Assembly: GCA_963969365.1 (NCBI GenBank)
Contig: OZ017754.1
Coordinates: forward strand, 1,364,001-1,428,000
DNA from: Asterochloris sp. CNOR1
Lineage: Eukaryota > Chlorophyta > Trebouxiophyceae > Trebouxiales > Trebouxiaceae
DNA: 64,000 nt
Direction of reading: 5' to 3'
Below are positions 35,194-46,100 of the stretch, piece by piece. How positions within the stretch are numbered: position 1 is the first letter of the stretch; each line of letters opens with the position of its first letter. The notes beneath the pieces were generated by a model, which ran no database searches, was not told the origin of the DNA, and was given only the letters and a program-made list of their open reading frames with translations. The translations under genes and the position numbers were made by a program.

Positions 35194-38100
35194 ATGGGCT
35201 TAGCTTGGGTGTTTGTCGGTGCTCTGCTGGCACGACTGGCTGCGGCGATCCAGCCAGCAGGCAACAACTCGGAATGTGTTTCAGTTAACCAAACCAGCGG
35301 CATGAATTTCTTCCCTCTGCAGACCCAGGTCACCAACGGCTCGCCAAATACAGCAGACGGCATGAATGTGAGCATTATCTCGTAGAGTGTAGTCCTGCAG
35401 CAGGGGCCGGCCTGAGATGCATCAGCCGCAGAAGATCTCACAGGTGCCAACTGTGCATGCAGATCACCTTTGCTGGCGGCTGGACGGTCCAGTACATGGA
35501 GCAGTTCAAGGTCCGTACCCGCACAACACCACCTCCTGTGCATGTTACAGGATGATCCTGCCCATGCTTGCCCTTGAAATGGCACACGGCTGCAGCAGGC
35601 TGATGAGCTCACTGCCTGCAGCTTGTGAACAACTCTGTTGCCGAAGAGATCTATGTACTGTACCAGGTGAGAGGGCAAGTGATGCAGAGTTGTGGGAATG
35701 TTGTCGGTCCAGGCACATGCTGCATCTTCATTGCTTATGGCGGCATCAATCAAAGGGGTGTTGCTATGACGCTCTCCTGGTTGTGGGCTATCAGCCCGTG
35801 GCTATCAGAACATTGTAGGACTGAGGCTTCTCACTGCCGTTGTGCCTCCAGTGCGGCACACCTGCGCCGTCCAAGGCACAGTTTGCCAAGGGTGCCAAGT
35901 TCTTCCCTATCCCCCTGAAGACTGTGATAGCCTCAGACAATACCTCCTACGCTTTCCTGGTGAGGCAAAATCTTGCAGCCCTGCTGGCATTGTCAAGCTG
36001 GCTGTGCTCTGCTTACAGACCCACCAGCTTCACACCTTTCACAGTTCAGCTGACCTCGCCGCCCAGGCCCTGCTGGCCCACGGCATTCTGTACTGATGCC
36101 CAGGCATGCCGATGCAGGATGTGCTGAATGTGACAGATCGCGTTGTGAGCACCTCAAATGCAACCACCAGCCCCTGTGGCCAGCTGCTTACGCTGTGTAA
36201 CCAGACAGCCCCAAGCGACGAGCAGCTGAGCGGCACAGTTGACACCAGTGCCATGGCTGTCATTGCCCCCACTGCACACACAGACAGCCAGGTGTTGGCT
36301 TTCAGCGCAGACCAGGCGACAGGTGCGAGCTGTTTAACTGTTCTTCTTCTGCGCAGCGCATGCTGCTGGGCGCCTCTCCCTGAAACTGAGGGAAGTTCCC
36401 TTCTCTTCGAGGGCTGCAATGCTAGCCTATACAGCGCGCTGGAGCACTCCTGCTCTGAGCATCAGGTGTCTTCTGGAAGGCTGTCCTGTTGCCAGTCAGC
36501 TTACGCCGTGGCGCCTGCAGCAGGCCAGCATGCATATGTTGAGCAGGGGCCTCAATGGCAACCGGCAGCTCAAGCTGTGCAATGCACCTGACTCATGCTG
36601 CCTCCTGCTGCAGGGCCCCTGCAGGCTGCAGAGTGGATCAAGTTTTTAGCCCTCTTCTTCAATAAGGATGCGGCAGCTGAGCAGCAGTTCAATGCCACTG
36701 CCACAGCTTACAATGCCACAGCTGGGCAGTACAGCAGCGGCAGTAGGGCACCTGTTGTTGCCTGGATCAGCAGAGTCTCTTCTGATGGCGGTGACCAGGC
36801 GTTCCAGGTGCAGAGCGGCCCCTGCCTGCCTGCCTGCTGGCGCCAGCCCACTCCTGCCTCAGCAGATCCCTCAGCGCTGCAAGACGATCTGGCACTGGGG
36901 CCACCCCGATGGTGGCAGCCTGATGCCCAAAAGCATGCGGCAGTGCTGTCAGGCCCCCATCTGCATGAGGAACTGCACTGCCTACAAGCCTCCATGTATG
37001 CCCACAGCTTCTGCCCTTGAGCACTGTATGCTCGTCTTTGTGCTCAAGTGGACTATATGGCAGCCCTGCATGCCTGCAGGCGCCCTTGGCATGAGTCCTG
37101 TTACATCTAAGATGCAGCCTGCCGTAAGGTGGCCTCTGCGTCCTACAAAGCCACCTTGAAAGGATGCCGCCCGCCTGCCTGCCTGCAGGTGTCTTCGCGC
37201 CCCTGACAGCCGCACAGACTGGTCGTGCTGGCTGGCTGGCTGACTGCCTGCAGTCTGTCCTGCATGCAGGTGTCCTTCGCACCCTTCAAGGCCACACTGA
37301 CGGGGGATGCGGGCGGTCAGCTGAACCAGAAGTACCTGGTCTCCAGCAGCAGCGGCGGCGTGCAGCCCTCCCCCCATGATGTGGAGAACGACCTCTGGTT
37401 CAGCTGGACCCAGCCCAACGCCTTTGGCAGCCAGAAGGACGCTGCCACTGCCTTCCACACCTTCCTGCAAGGGGTGAGCCTGGACAGGCGGCATGACTTG
37501 CAGCTGCCTCCCTGGCTTGCTGTGTGCGGTGAGATCTGAGCTTCCATGGCAGCTGCGTTTTGATGGCTGCTGCAAGGGACGACAGCAATAGGGTGACAGG
37601 ACTTGCTGCGGCTTTCACACCTTCCGGCAAGGGATGAAGGCTGCAGAGTGACATGTCTGGCGGCTGCCTGGGGTGAAGGCTCATCAGTGGCCTTTTCAGC
37701 AGCTGCCTTCCAAAATCGCTGCAAGGGTGAGAGCTGAGTGGTGGTTTTCTCTTAAGGGGTGCTGGCTGAGCAGGGGTTGAATGTGCTCGGAATCTGGCAC
37801 CGCATGTCATGCAGGTGGCTGCTGTGCAGCTCTCTCCCGCGTTGCCCTCTCAGTGGCCGCCTGGCTGTGCCAGCTTCACTAGCTCTGTATGACTTTATGT
37901 GCTGGTCACCGTGAGACAGCCTGCTGCAGTATGCGTCCAGAAACCTGAAGCCTCACAAGCTGGCAGCTCAGCACTAGCTCCCCCATCACCAGCAGTGAGG
38001 ACACCCGTTCGCCCTTTTTGCAGGTGGACATTGTGGTGGATGAGACTGTTGCCGCCAACCCAGCAGCCTACAACACCAGCTCCTTCCTCAGCAACTTCGA

Positions 38101-39540
38101 CATCGATGCCTCAGCTGCCATGCAGACCTACAACTTCCTGCAGAACAAAAAGATTTTCAGGTGGGCTTCCATAACGGCAGACTGTGTTGGCTGCTCATGA
38201 GCAAGGCAACCTTGAAGCAATGTGAGGTGTGGCCTGCACCGCCTCAAACATTCCAGTGTGTGGGCAGGCTGGCGCGCCAGCTGTGAGCCCAGCCGACCCC
38301 AGCCAATACCAAAGCAGGTACGTGCACCTCTGCTCCGCATCTGACCCCAGCATGCGGTCAGTCCAGTCAGCCCAGGCAGCATACACCAGCTCAGGCCCAC
38401 ACATGTCTGGCCACCTTTGCATGATGAGAAATGAGACCTGAGCTTCACCTGCAGGGTGGACGGTCTCGTCTCCAACAGCTCTGGCAGCTTCAGCCTGGAC
38501 TGGTCCCAGGGCGCCCTGGCCAAGCCTGACCAGGCCCTGCTGGACATGGTGCGCGCTGTGCAGCCCACAGGCACCCTGCCGGTGAGAGCCACACGGCCCT
38601 TCTTGTGCATCCCAGGCTGCATGAAGGTGTGTGTCCAGGCTAAGCTCCTGGGCAGGGTGCACGCTGTGCAGCCCAACTGCACAGCGACAACAGCATCAAC
38701 ACAAGCCCACCTTGCTCTTGCCAGGCTGCATGAAGATGTGTGTCCAGGTTCGGCTCCAGGACATGGTGCGCGCTGCGCAGCCCCACGGCATCATGCCAAT
38801 GGGGCCTAAGTGCCTGGGAAGGGGATGTGCTTGCTGCAGCATACATGGATGCACGCCTGGGCTTGTCCCTCTACCTGCCACACAGCAGACTGTGTAGCAA
38901 ACCAAAGCTTGCCGCAGAACATCCTAAATTCGGTGTTCAGGGCCCTCACAGTACAGGTGGAGGCATGTTGATGGAGACACACTTCCTCTAGTGCTTGATT
39001 CTCTCAAGCAGCGTCCCCTCACACAAATCTGCCGCTGGTACAAGCTCCATCAAGTCACCCGTTATGTCAGGTACTGTATTCTCTGCATGCAGGGCCACAA
39101 TGCAACCTGGCTGCGCAACATTGCCCAAAACGAGAGTGTCACCATCAGCACGCCTTTCCAGTGCTCAACAGCCCAAACTGTGCACCCAGGGCAGATGGCT
39201 ACCGCCACCACAGCTAGCTACCAGGCCCCTGGAAACTCCACTGCCGTCCAGTTCGTCTGTTCTGTCCCAACTCCAGCCCCCATCTGCAGCAACCTGCAGG
39301 TCTGCCCAGCAGGCGGCCTGCAGACCCTGCGGAGCAGCCAGGTGAGCCTAGGCCTCACAGTTCCACACAGACAGGCCTGTCGGTTCCATCTTTGCACTGT
39401 GTGCCGTCCATGTGTCGTCAGCTCTGGGCAGGAGCCTTGACAATACTTGTGTGCCAATACTGCAGGCTGGCTGCCAATACTCTGCCTGTTCCACAGTAGT
39501 CAATAACACAGCAACAAGCCCTTTGGTGCCCTCCTCATGA
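35194..39540 (+). CDS. Secreted protein of the bacterial ABC substrate-binding (TroA/BtuF-like) fold
   Basis: Eleven phase-consistent exons: 35194-35367, 35463-35510, 35622-35666, 35852-35959, 36118-36322, 36614-36807, 37270-37473, 38024-38160, 38455-38581, 39093-39341, 39466-39540 (521 residues). The N-terminus MGLAWVFVGALLARLAAAIQ is a signal peptide. Features typical of iron-siderophore/cobalamin-type class III binding proteins: FAGGWTVQYMEQFK, VLYQCGTPAPSKAQF, FLDVLNVTDRV, the hinge-helix segment AAEWIKFLALFFNKDAAAEQ, and DQALLDMVRAVQPTGTLP near the end. There are many Asn-X-Ser/Thr sites (NNSE, NQTS, NGSP, NVTD, NATT, NSSG), fitting secretion and glycosylation. The Cys-rich tail is absent from bacterial proteins. 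Ligand unknown; metal or vitamin capture at the cell surface is inference. No transporter genes are adjacent. Confidence 0.88.
38546..38797 (+). repeat. Two decayed copies of an exon end in the binding-protein gene
   Basis: The exon end GACATGGTGCGCGCTGTGCA, GCCCACAGGCACC (about 38543-38578) recurs at about 38652 (GGCAGGGTGCACGCTGTGCA, GCCC) and 38760 (GACATGGTGCGCGCTGCGCA, GCCCCACGGCATC). Intron sequence GGCTGCATGAAGGTGTGTGT, CCAGG also occurs twice (about 38615 and 38724). The unit is about 110 nt. Confidence 0.8.
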
Positions 39541-40581
39541 AGCTGCAGACTGGTAACAGTTTCCTGTGACGATTTATGTTGCAGGCCCCCTTCCCCACCT
39601 TTCCCTAATGCCCTGTTTTGCATTTGGCATTTGATGATGACTGCACATTTTGCCTGTCGTCACTATGTGTTGTGGCCCATCCCCTTGCTGCTGTAATGTT
39701 GACGTGTTTGGTAAGAATCTCTGTGTGAATCTTAGGTTACAATCTCCAAATGTCTTGTGTGGATGGCATGCATGGGGTGCCAGCGCTATGCGAACATGGT
39801 GTGATTAAGGCAAAGCTCCCCTTGATCTGAATTGAGGAGCGCTTTGACTGTGCTGCAAAGATATTGGAGCAATGACCCAGGCAGGGCAGTCAATTCAGTG
39901 AAAGGCACTTAGTTCCATTCTGCTGGGCCCACCCAAACCTCTCCAGTATCAGGGCGAGGACTTGTGCTCAGAGACAGGCTGGTGAGGGCAATGCCACAAC
40001 ATGGACATCGGAAATGACACCGTGGAAAACACTTGCACAGATCTTGTTTAAAAACATCAAAGGGAGGTCATCAAGCTCTGTGACCTTTGTCTTTAGAGGT
40101 CTGCTAGGCTCTGGCCAGCTGCACACGAACAAGCTGCAGCGACTTCATGGCGCAGGTACAGGCCTCTAGTAGCCCTGGTTGCCATACCTGCAGGCAGGGG
40201 CGTGGGTGTGGTGGGGCGCTCACCAGTAGGGGCTTTTGAGGGGTGTGGCTACCCAAAGCAACCAAGCAAAAGCACAGTTTGACACTGGCCTGCTTCATTC
40301 AACAGATGCTTCCCCGGTGGCAGCAATGCTGAGCCAGCCTGGGTGTGCACCAAAGCAGAGTTTGCCTGCACCATTGAAAGCGCTTCCTGAGCGTTGAAGC
40401 CTGCTCACAAGCGGCTTCACATTTCAGCACAGATATCAGCTACTCAAACAGCAAACAACCATGCTCTGTCTGTGCTGGAACAGCCACCGCCACACACGCA
40501 CCCAAGCCTGTCCATGAGAGGCTCCACACCCCAGGCAGACAGCAGCCAGCACACACAGCCGCTGGCAGCACACAGCAGGGC
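39541..40581. other. Intergenic, between convergent binding-protein (+) and cold-shock gene (-)
   Basis: About 1 kb with no supported gene. TGTAA at 39692-39696, some 150 nt after the stop, may be the polyadenylation signal of the binding-protein gene. Confidence 0.45.
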
Positions 40582-40907
40582 TCACCCTCCGCCACCGCCA
40601 GAGTAGCCGCCACCGCCGCCAGAGTAGCCGCCACCCCCGCCACCACGGCCGCCCCCGTAGCCACCACCCTCTGCATGACACAAAGGCCCCCCTCAGTACC
40701 AAGGGCCACAGCTGGCACATTCAGGATGCTTAGCGCAGGGCAGCATCATCAACATGGAGGTTACTGGCAGGCACAGCTGGGCAAGAGGAAGGCGATGTGA
40801 TTAAAGAGGACTTGTAGGGGGAGACATGGGACACCAGCGCAGCAGGTGGGACAGTGGTTGTGAAGCGCTAGGTAGGGCTCTAGACAACTCGATAACCGCC
40901 ACTGCAA

Positions 40908-40938
<31 letters not shown>

Positions 40939-43058
40939 TTTGGGTGCCCCCCCTTCTGTCGTGCCAGGCGCTAAGCTCAAACGCAAAACATGGAACGCAC
41001 CGCCTCCATAACCTCCGCCACCGTACCCACCCTGGCCGCCATACCCGCCGCCGCCGCCGTAGCCGCCGTCGTCATCTGCAGTGCACACTACAGCATCACT
41101 GGTTTGCATGGACAGAGGGTTGCTGACACTACACAAAAGCAAGACCCCCAAATGCACCAAGGCGACCGGGCTGGCGTGAAGACAGTAAGACAGGCAGCCA
41201 TGCAGAGGTGCAGGCAAGCACGCACAGGGTGAAGGAGCAGCAGCAGCAGCATCAGCAGTCGCAGGCCAGAGGGCAGCACAAGCTTTTCAGCAGGTGTTGT
41301 GGTCTTGCGTGTGGTGCTATTGGGGCTGGCCCTTACCCTGGCGGCAAACAATTGTCAGTACGAGGTGTGGTGCAGTGTGTGGTGCAGGATTCAGGCTGCG
41401 CATTGGAGAAAGTGATGCTCACAGCGCCTGCCACCACCACCGCCATAGCTTCCACCACCACCGTAGTCACGGCCACCGCCACGGCCGCCGCCACCCCCAC
41501 CCTGGCCGCCGAAGCCATACTCTGGCCTGGGCTGGCCCTGCAGCAGGAGATCAGGTAGGGTCACAACAGGATCCCAGGTGGGCTAGGACTGATTTGCTGT
41601 CTGGGTTGAGCCAGCACCATTTGGGGAGGAAGGCAAAGCTTAAGCAGGTGGATGGCAGTCTCTGGCCAACAAACCTGGTCTTGAGCAGAACCCTGCAGCA
41701 GTAGAGGGGTAGTCACAGTTCACCTGTCAAACTATAGGGGTCGACCTGCTACACCATTAAGATTCCACAGCTAGGCAACAAGCACAGCGATGAAGGCCCC
41801 AGGCGGCTGCTAGACACCCGCTCATCTGATTTGATGTAGGAATGGAACAGCATGCCCAGAGAGCTGTACACCTTTATAAGGTGGGGGCCATCAGAGAAAG
41901 CGGCACCCAGGGCGAGCAACCAGACATGTCTGACTGTGGAGAGGTAGTGGTTGCGGTCAATAGCTGCCAGGTATTGAACACCCCAGCGGCCTAAACACCT
42001 TTGGTCCAGGCCTTTCATGGTCCAGGCCTTTGATGTCCCAGATACAGAACCCTCCAAACCCCAAGACTTGTACAGCCAAGATCCACAAGCCCAGAGGGAA
42101 GCAACAGAAACCCTAGATGCTGGCGCACGACAGCTGAGCTCAGAAAGCCTTACCCGGGGGGGCTGGCCTGCAGGGCCAGAGACTTGTACGGCCTTGGTGC
42201 GGCCATCGTCACCCTGCTCCACGTAGAACTCGACCTGCTCGCCTTCTGCCAGGCTGCGGAAGCCATCTGTCACAATGCTGGTCTGCAGGCAGACCGAAAG
42301 ACTGGGTCAGGGAAACACCGAGTGGTGCCGCGCACACTGCCACAGGGCCTCAGGTGCAGCCACAACGCACCGTAGGAGTTGTTTGACGCAGGACTGCCTG
42401 AGCAGCCAGGCAGGCTGTAGCTGCCAGGGCAGGCATGAGAACCGGGAGGTGCCAAAATATCTGCTGGAGGATGGATAGACATGAAGTGCGTGGGTGCTGA
42501 CGCCAGCGCAGCTTCAGGAGCCCACCTGGTGAACAAACAGGTCCTCGCCACCCTGGTCAGGGGTGATAAAGCCATAGCCCTTTGTGCTGTTGAACCTGCA
42601 GGTGGGGGCTGGCCTTTAGGTCGGGCGCAGCCAAGCAGATCCAGCAAAGCGCTTGCCCAGGGGCCAGGCTGCTCAGCATGGCCTGACAGCTGCGCAGGTG
42701 GAGAAGGCTGACTGCACCAAGTCAGTCCAGGGCCACACAGAGCCACAAGACACTTTTGGCTGCCTGCTGACGCAGATCCTCACCATTTGACGGTCCCTGA
42801 GGCCTTGCCGGATGCTCCACCCTCCATAGCGGCAACGAACTGAGGTGCACGAGCTGCAAAAGATCGGACGGCCGGAACTGTGCTCCTAGACAGCACAGAC
42901 CTTAGAGTCTGAATCTTGACTGCCCGAACGCAGGATCGAGAAGACAGCAGTGACGCCAGCTTAACAGGTAGCCGACAAATGGGCTGAATGCTTAGAACGA
43001 ATGGCGTCAAATGAATACTGATACTGTGAGCCCATGGCCACTGGTACTTGGTGCTCAT
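40582..43058 (-). CDS. Cold-shock-domain glycine-rich RNA-binding protein (NAB1-like)
   Basis: Six minus-strand exons (43058-42784, 42595-42526, 42282-42154, 41537-41423, 41075-41001, 40670-40582) give 250 residues. The cold-shock domain (about 88-155) has [27 protein letters not shown] and [20 protein letters not shown], with both RNP motifs (KGYGFI, LFVHQ). It closely resembles Chlamydomonas NAB1 and plant CSPs. The C-terminus is Gly/Tyr/Arg-rich ([26 protein letters not shown]). No RRM or zinc knuckle was seen. An N-extension of about 85 residues, basic and Ser-rich with [10 protein letters not shown] before an internal Met ([10 protein letters not shown]), suggests either organelle import or that translation starts at the internal Met. 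Probably a translational repressor or RNA chaperone. Divergent from the gene at 43159, only 100 bp away. Confidence 0.92.
40910..40938. repeat. Homopolymer run of 29 C
   Basis: An uninterrupted C tract on the plus strand (G on the sense strand) in the last intron of the cold-shock gene, 62 nt after the donor at 41000. Could form a G-quadruplex in the transcript; its length may be a sequencing or assembly artefact. Confidence 0.95.
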
Positions 43059-43158
43059 GTTTCAAATGTAGCTCTGCAAAAGTCCGTTTTCAAGCCTCAT
43101 CCACATGAGCTTCAGCGTTGAGTTTCTCGAGGAACCAATGCGCCCATGAGCAGGGATC
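43059..43158. promoter_or_regulatory. 100-bp bidirectional promoter candidate
   Basis: Lies between the ATG of the minus-strand cold-shock gene and the ATG of the plus-strand coiled-coil/C2-like gene. A CCAAT motif sits at 43135-43139. Both 5' leaders must be very short, or there are additional 5' exons. Confidence 0.45.
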
Positions 43159-46100
43159 ATGTCTGGGAGAGGTGGCCTGCCAGGGGCCAAGCAGGCTCAG
43201 ACTGAGGCGGAGCACACAGCGCTGCTGCAGAGACAGGGGGGTCTGGCAACAACAGGACGCAAGCCCTTTGTACAGGTGCCTCGTGTGCCCTGCGATACGT
43301 TCACAGAGGCCTGGAGCAGCGCCGAAAGCCTAGGCGTGACCTATGCTGTGCTGTGCAAGTCTGCATCCCTCTGCGTGCAACGTCACAGCCACAGCATTCC
43401 GTGTGCTGCGCTTTACAGTGTCAGGCAGCCTCAACAGCCGGAGCAGGTTCTGTCCTGTGGGGAACTATGCCAGCCTTCCTTCACGATCTGATGTCCTGCA
43501 ACCTCAGTACAGCCTGGGCAGATCCTGTGCAACCTCAGGAATGGCTGATCATGTCCTGTGTGGTCTCCACGTAGCCCCAGCATTGGCTGCAGACCTCTGG
43601 GGACCCGGCTGCCAAGGCTGCAGCCCGTGATGAGTTCATCAATAGGCTCCAGCGGGAGCAGGCTGAGCAGCAGGCTCGCCTGGAGGCCCTCAAAGCTGTG
43701 AGCACTTTCAAACAAAACGTGATGTGGCCCTGGTCTGCCATGTCAGGACTGCAGGGCAGCATCACATAGTTCTCCCATCACCAGAACGTCTCGGGAAGCT
43801 GTGGGTGCTCATTGCTTCAACAAAGGCTCCCTCTGGATCAGACACTGCAGCATGGCTGGCTGCCGGTGCCACTTGATTTTTGGTGATCACGATGCATTCA
43901 AGCTTGCCAGTGCAGCCCACAGACTCCCCTCTGACTCTGCACATGGCACATGTGGCACCCAGGACTGAGGCCCTGATCACCTGCAGGACGCCTTCAAGGG
44001 TGGCCAGGTGCCCCAGCCAGCGCCTGCAGCAGTTCCAGCAGCCCAGCAGCCAAGGGTGCCAGCAGGGCAGACTCAAGGGCTGGAGCAGACTGGCGGGAGG
44101 AGGCCTGCGCGGCAGATGCAGAAGCAGGAGGTTGATGAGTTTCTGGAATTTGCACGCAGCCTGAGGGGGGACTCAGCAGGTGAGCAGACTTCTTGGTGTT
44201 TGCATGATAAACAGGAGGTTTGAGGCAGCCTCTGCCTATGTGCAAAGAGCTTGGGGGGCAGGCTTGCAGATGGCCATTTTACCTGTGCGCATTGCAGGGG
44301 TTGGACGCATCTGGCTGCAGGGACAGGGACTTTGGAAAGGATGCACCTTGTGCTGGCTCCACCTGTATATCATTTACACGGAGCCTGACAGGCAGTACAC
44401 ACAGCCACACTGCGTACAGCGTGGCTGCTAGACTGTTCCTGTGCACGCAGACCCTGGGCATGAGCAGTCAGGCCACTGCCTGCCTGCCCGGGGTGTACAC
44501 AAGCTGTTACGTACTGCATCAATATGCAGCCTGCCCAGACACACATGCCATTCCCTCATGATGGTGCTCTGCATAGGGTCTCTGAGATGCACCTGCCTCT
44601 GCTCCTGCAGTGCCCAGGCAGGAGACTGCTCAGCTGGCCAAACCCATGATACGTAGGCCTCGCCGGCCGGCCAGCAATGCAGAAGGTGTGCGGCAGCAAA
44701 CCCCCCCGCAGCTCGTTTGACAAGCCTGCACAAGATCTGGCAAGCAGCTGCGTACTGCGCATGCAGATGCAGCCTTGGGCTGGGCCCACTTGCAGTAGCT
44801 GCACTGCTTTGCATGGCCGAAGTGTGCTTCAGGCAGGCATGCCACTTGCACTATGCGGATGCTGACCAGCACGACATAGGCAGCACGCATCCAGGTCAGG
44901 TCCCATGCAGGGGCTGCAGAAAGGCTGTAAGTTCTGTTTCAGGGTGTGACTGCAGCAAGTGCGGACCAACAGGCCATCTCTGCTGCAAGCCACAAGCACT
45001 TTAGGTCTGTCAGACACATGGGCGCCAGGCTGCGCAATCAGCTGGCAGATCAGCTGGCAGTCACTGCAGCATGTGGTGGCCCAGAATCTTCTCCTGCAGC
45101 AAGCCACTCGTGCTGAGCTGCTGCAGGCCAGCCAGAGATGGGCGCCACACTGCCAGGGCAGGTCCCGGGGCGGAACCAGCCTCAGGGTGGTGGCACTGTG
45201 ACAGGGGAGCCAGCTCAGTACCAGGTCCCAGCCATGGGCATTCCAATGCAGCAGGGTCAGCCCTTCTATGGGGCGCAGCCCTACATGGGGGCCACCTGGC
45301 GTGGGCCTCAGAACCTGCTGATGGGAGACCCGCTCCCTCCAGCCCTGCAGCAGACAGCCTACTCTCAGCAGGTGGCAGACCACCTGAAGGTGACGCAGCA
45401 CGCCGGGAGCCCCTTCGTTTGATTCAGTTGATGTCTAATGCAGGCAGCCCTGTATGGTGGTGCGGCTACCATGCCTGCGGTGTGCTAGTCAGTTGGTGCC
45501 TATGGTAGGCCTTGCAGCCGTGCCTGAAGGCGTGGCTAGCATGGATGCAGCCCTCTTGTTCTGTTCAGTTGACTTTCACAGCAGGCCTTGCCCTTGATGA
45601 AGAGCCTACAGCCTTTGAAGCTTGTAGGGTGCCGCAGTCTCAAGCTGGTATATTTGCAAGCAGGCAGTGCTCTAAAATGGGGCGTGTTGCCAAGGCCTTG
45701 AAGGGCCTGCATCACTAAACAGTGAATGTTGCCAGTGTTTGCTGCAGGCATTGCAGGACCTTCTGCAGACTCAGCTGGCAGCTGAGCAGGCGCCCAAAGC
45801 ACCAGCTGTGCCTCAGTTGCCCGCTGGAAATGTAAATAACCTGCCTGCGACCATGCAACAGGTGAGGGCTGAACTCCACAGCAGGCGCATGAGTCTGTGA
45901 GTGCTCTCCTGCTGGACTGCCTAAAGTCGTCAAGTGCTCTGTCTGCATGGTGCGCTAATTTAGCTGCAATGTGCCCGGTGATGGCGGGCTTGCTGATGAT
46001 ACTGCAGAGCCGTCAGTGTGCACCCTCCTTGGCGCAGCTGTGGGTGCATCTCAGGGCAGGCGGTCGGTGTGGCTGCTGCAGCACTCACAGATGCAGGGGT

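Noticed and set aside
36013-36096. Open stretch THQLHTFHSSADLAAQALL in the binding-protein gene
   Set aside because: Hits a stop; splicing 35959 to 36118 is in phase and gives FLDVLNVTDRV as expected for the family.
40801-41217. 138-codon minus-strand frame through the C29 run
   Set aside because: Part is a true exon (41001-41075) of the cold-shock gene; the rest, including poly-Gly, is intron after the GTGCGT donor.
44943-45003. Zinc-knuckle-like CDCSKCGPTGHLCC
   Set aside because: Out of frame with the phase-consistent exon 44943-45075 and ends at a stop.
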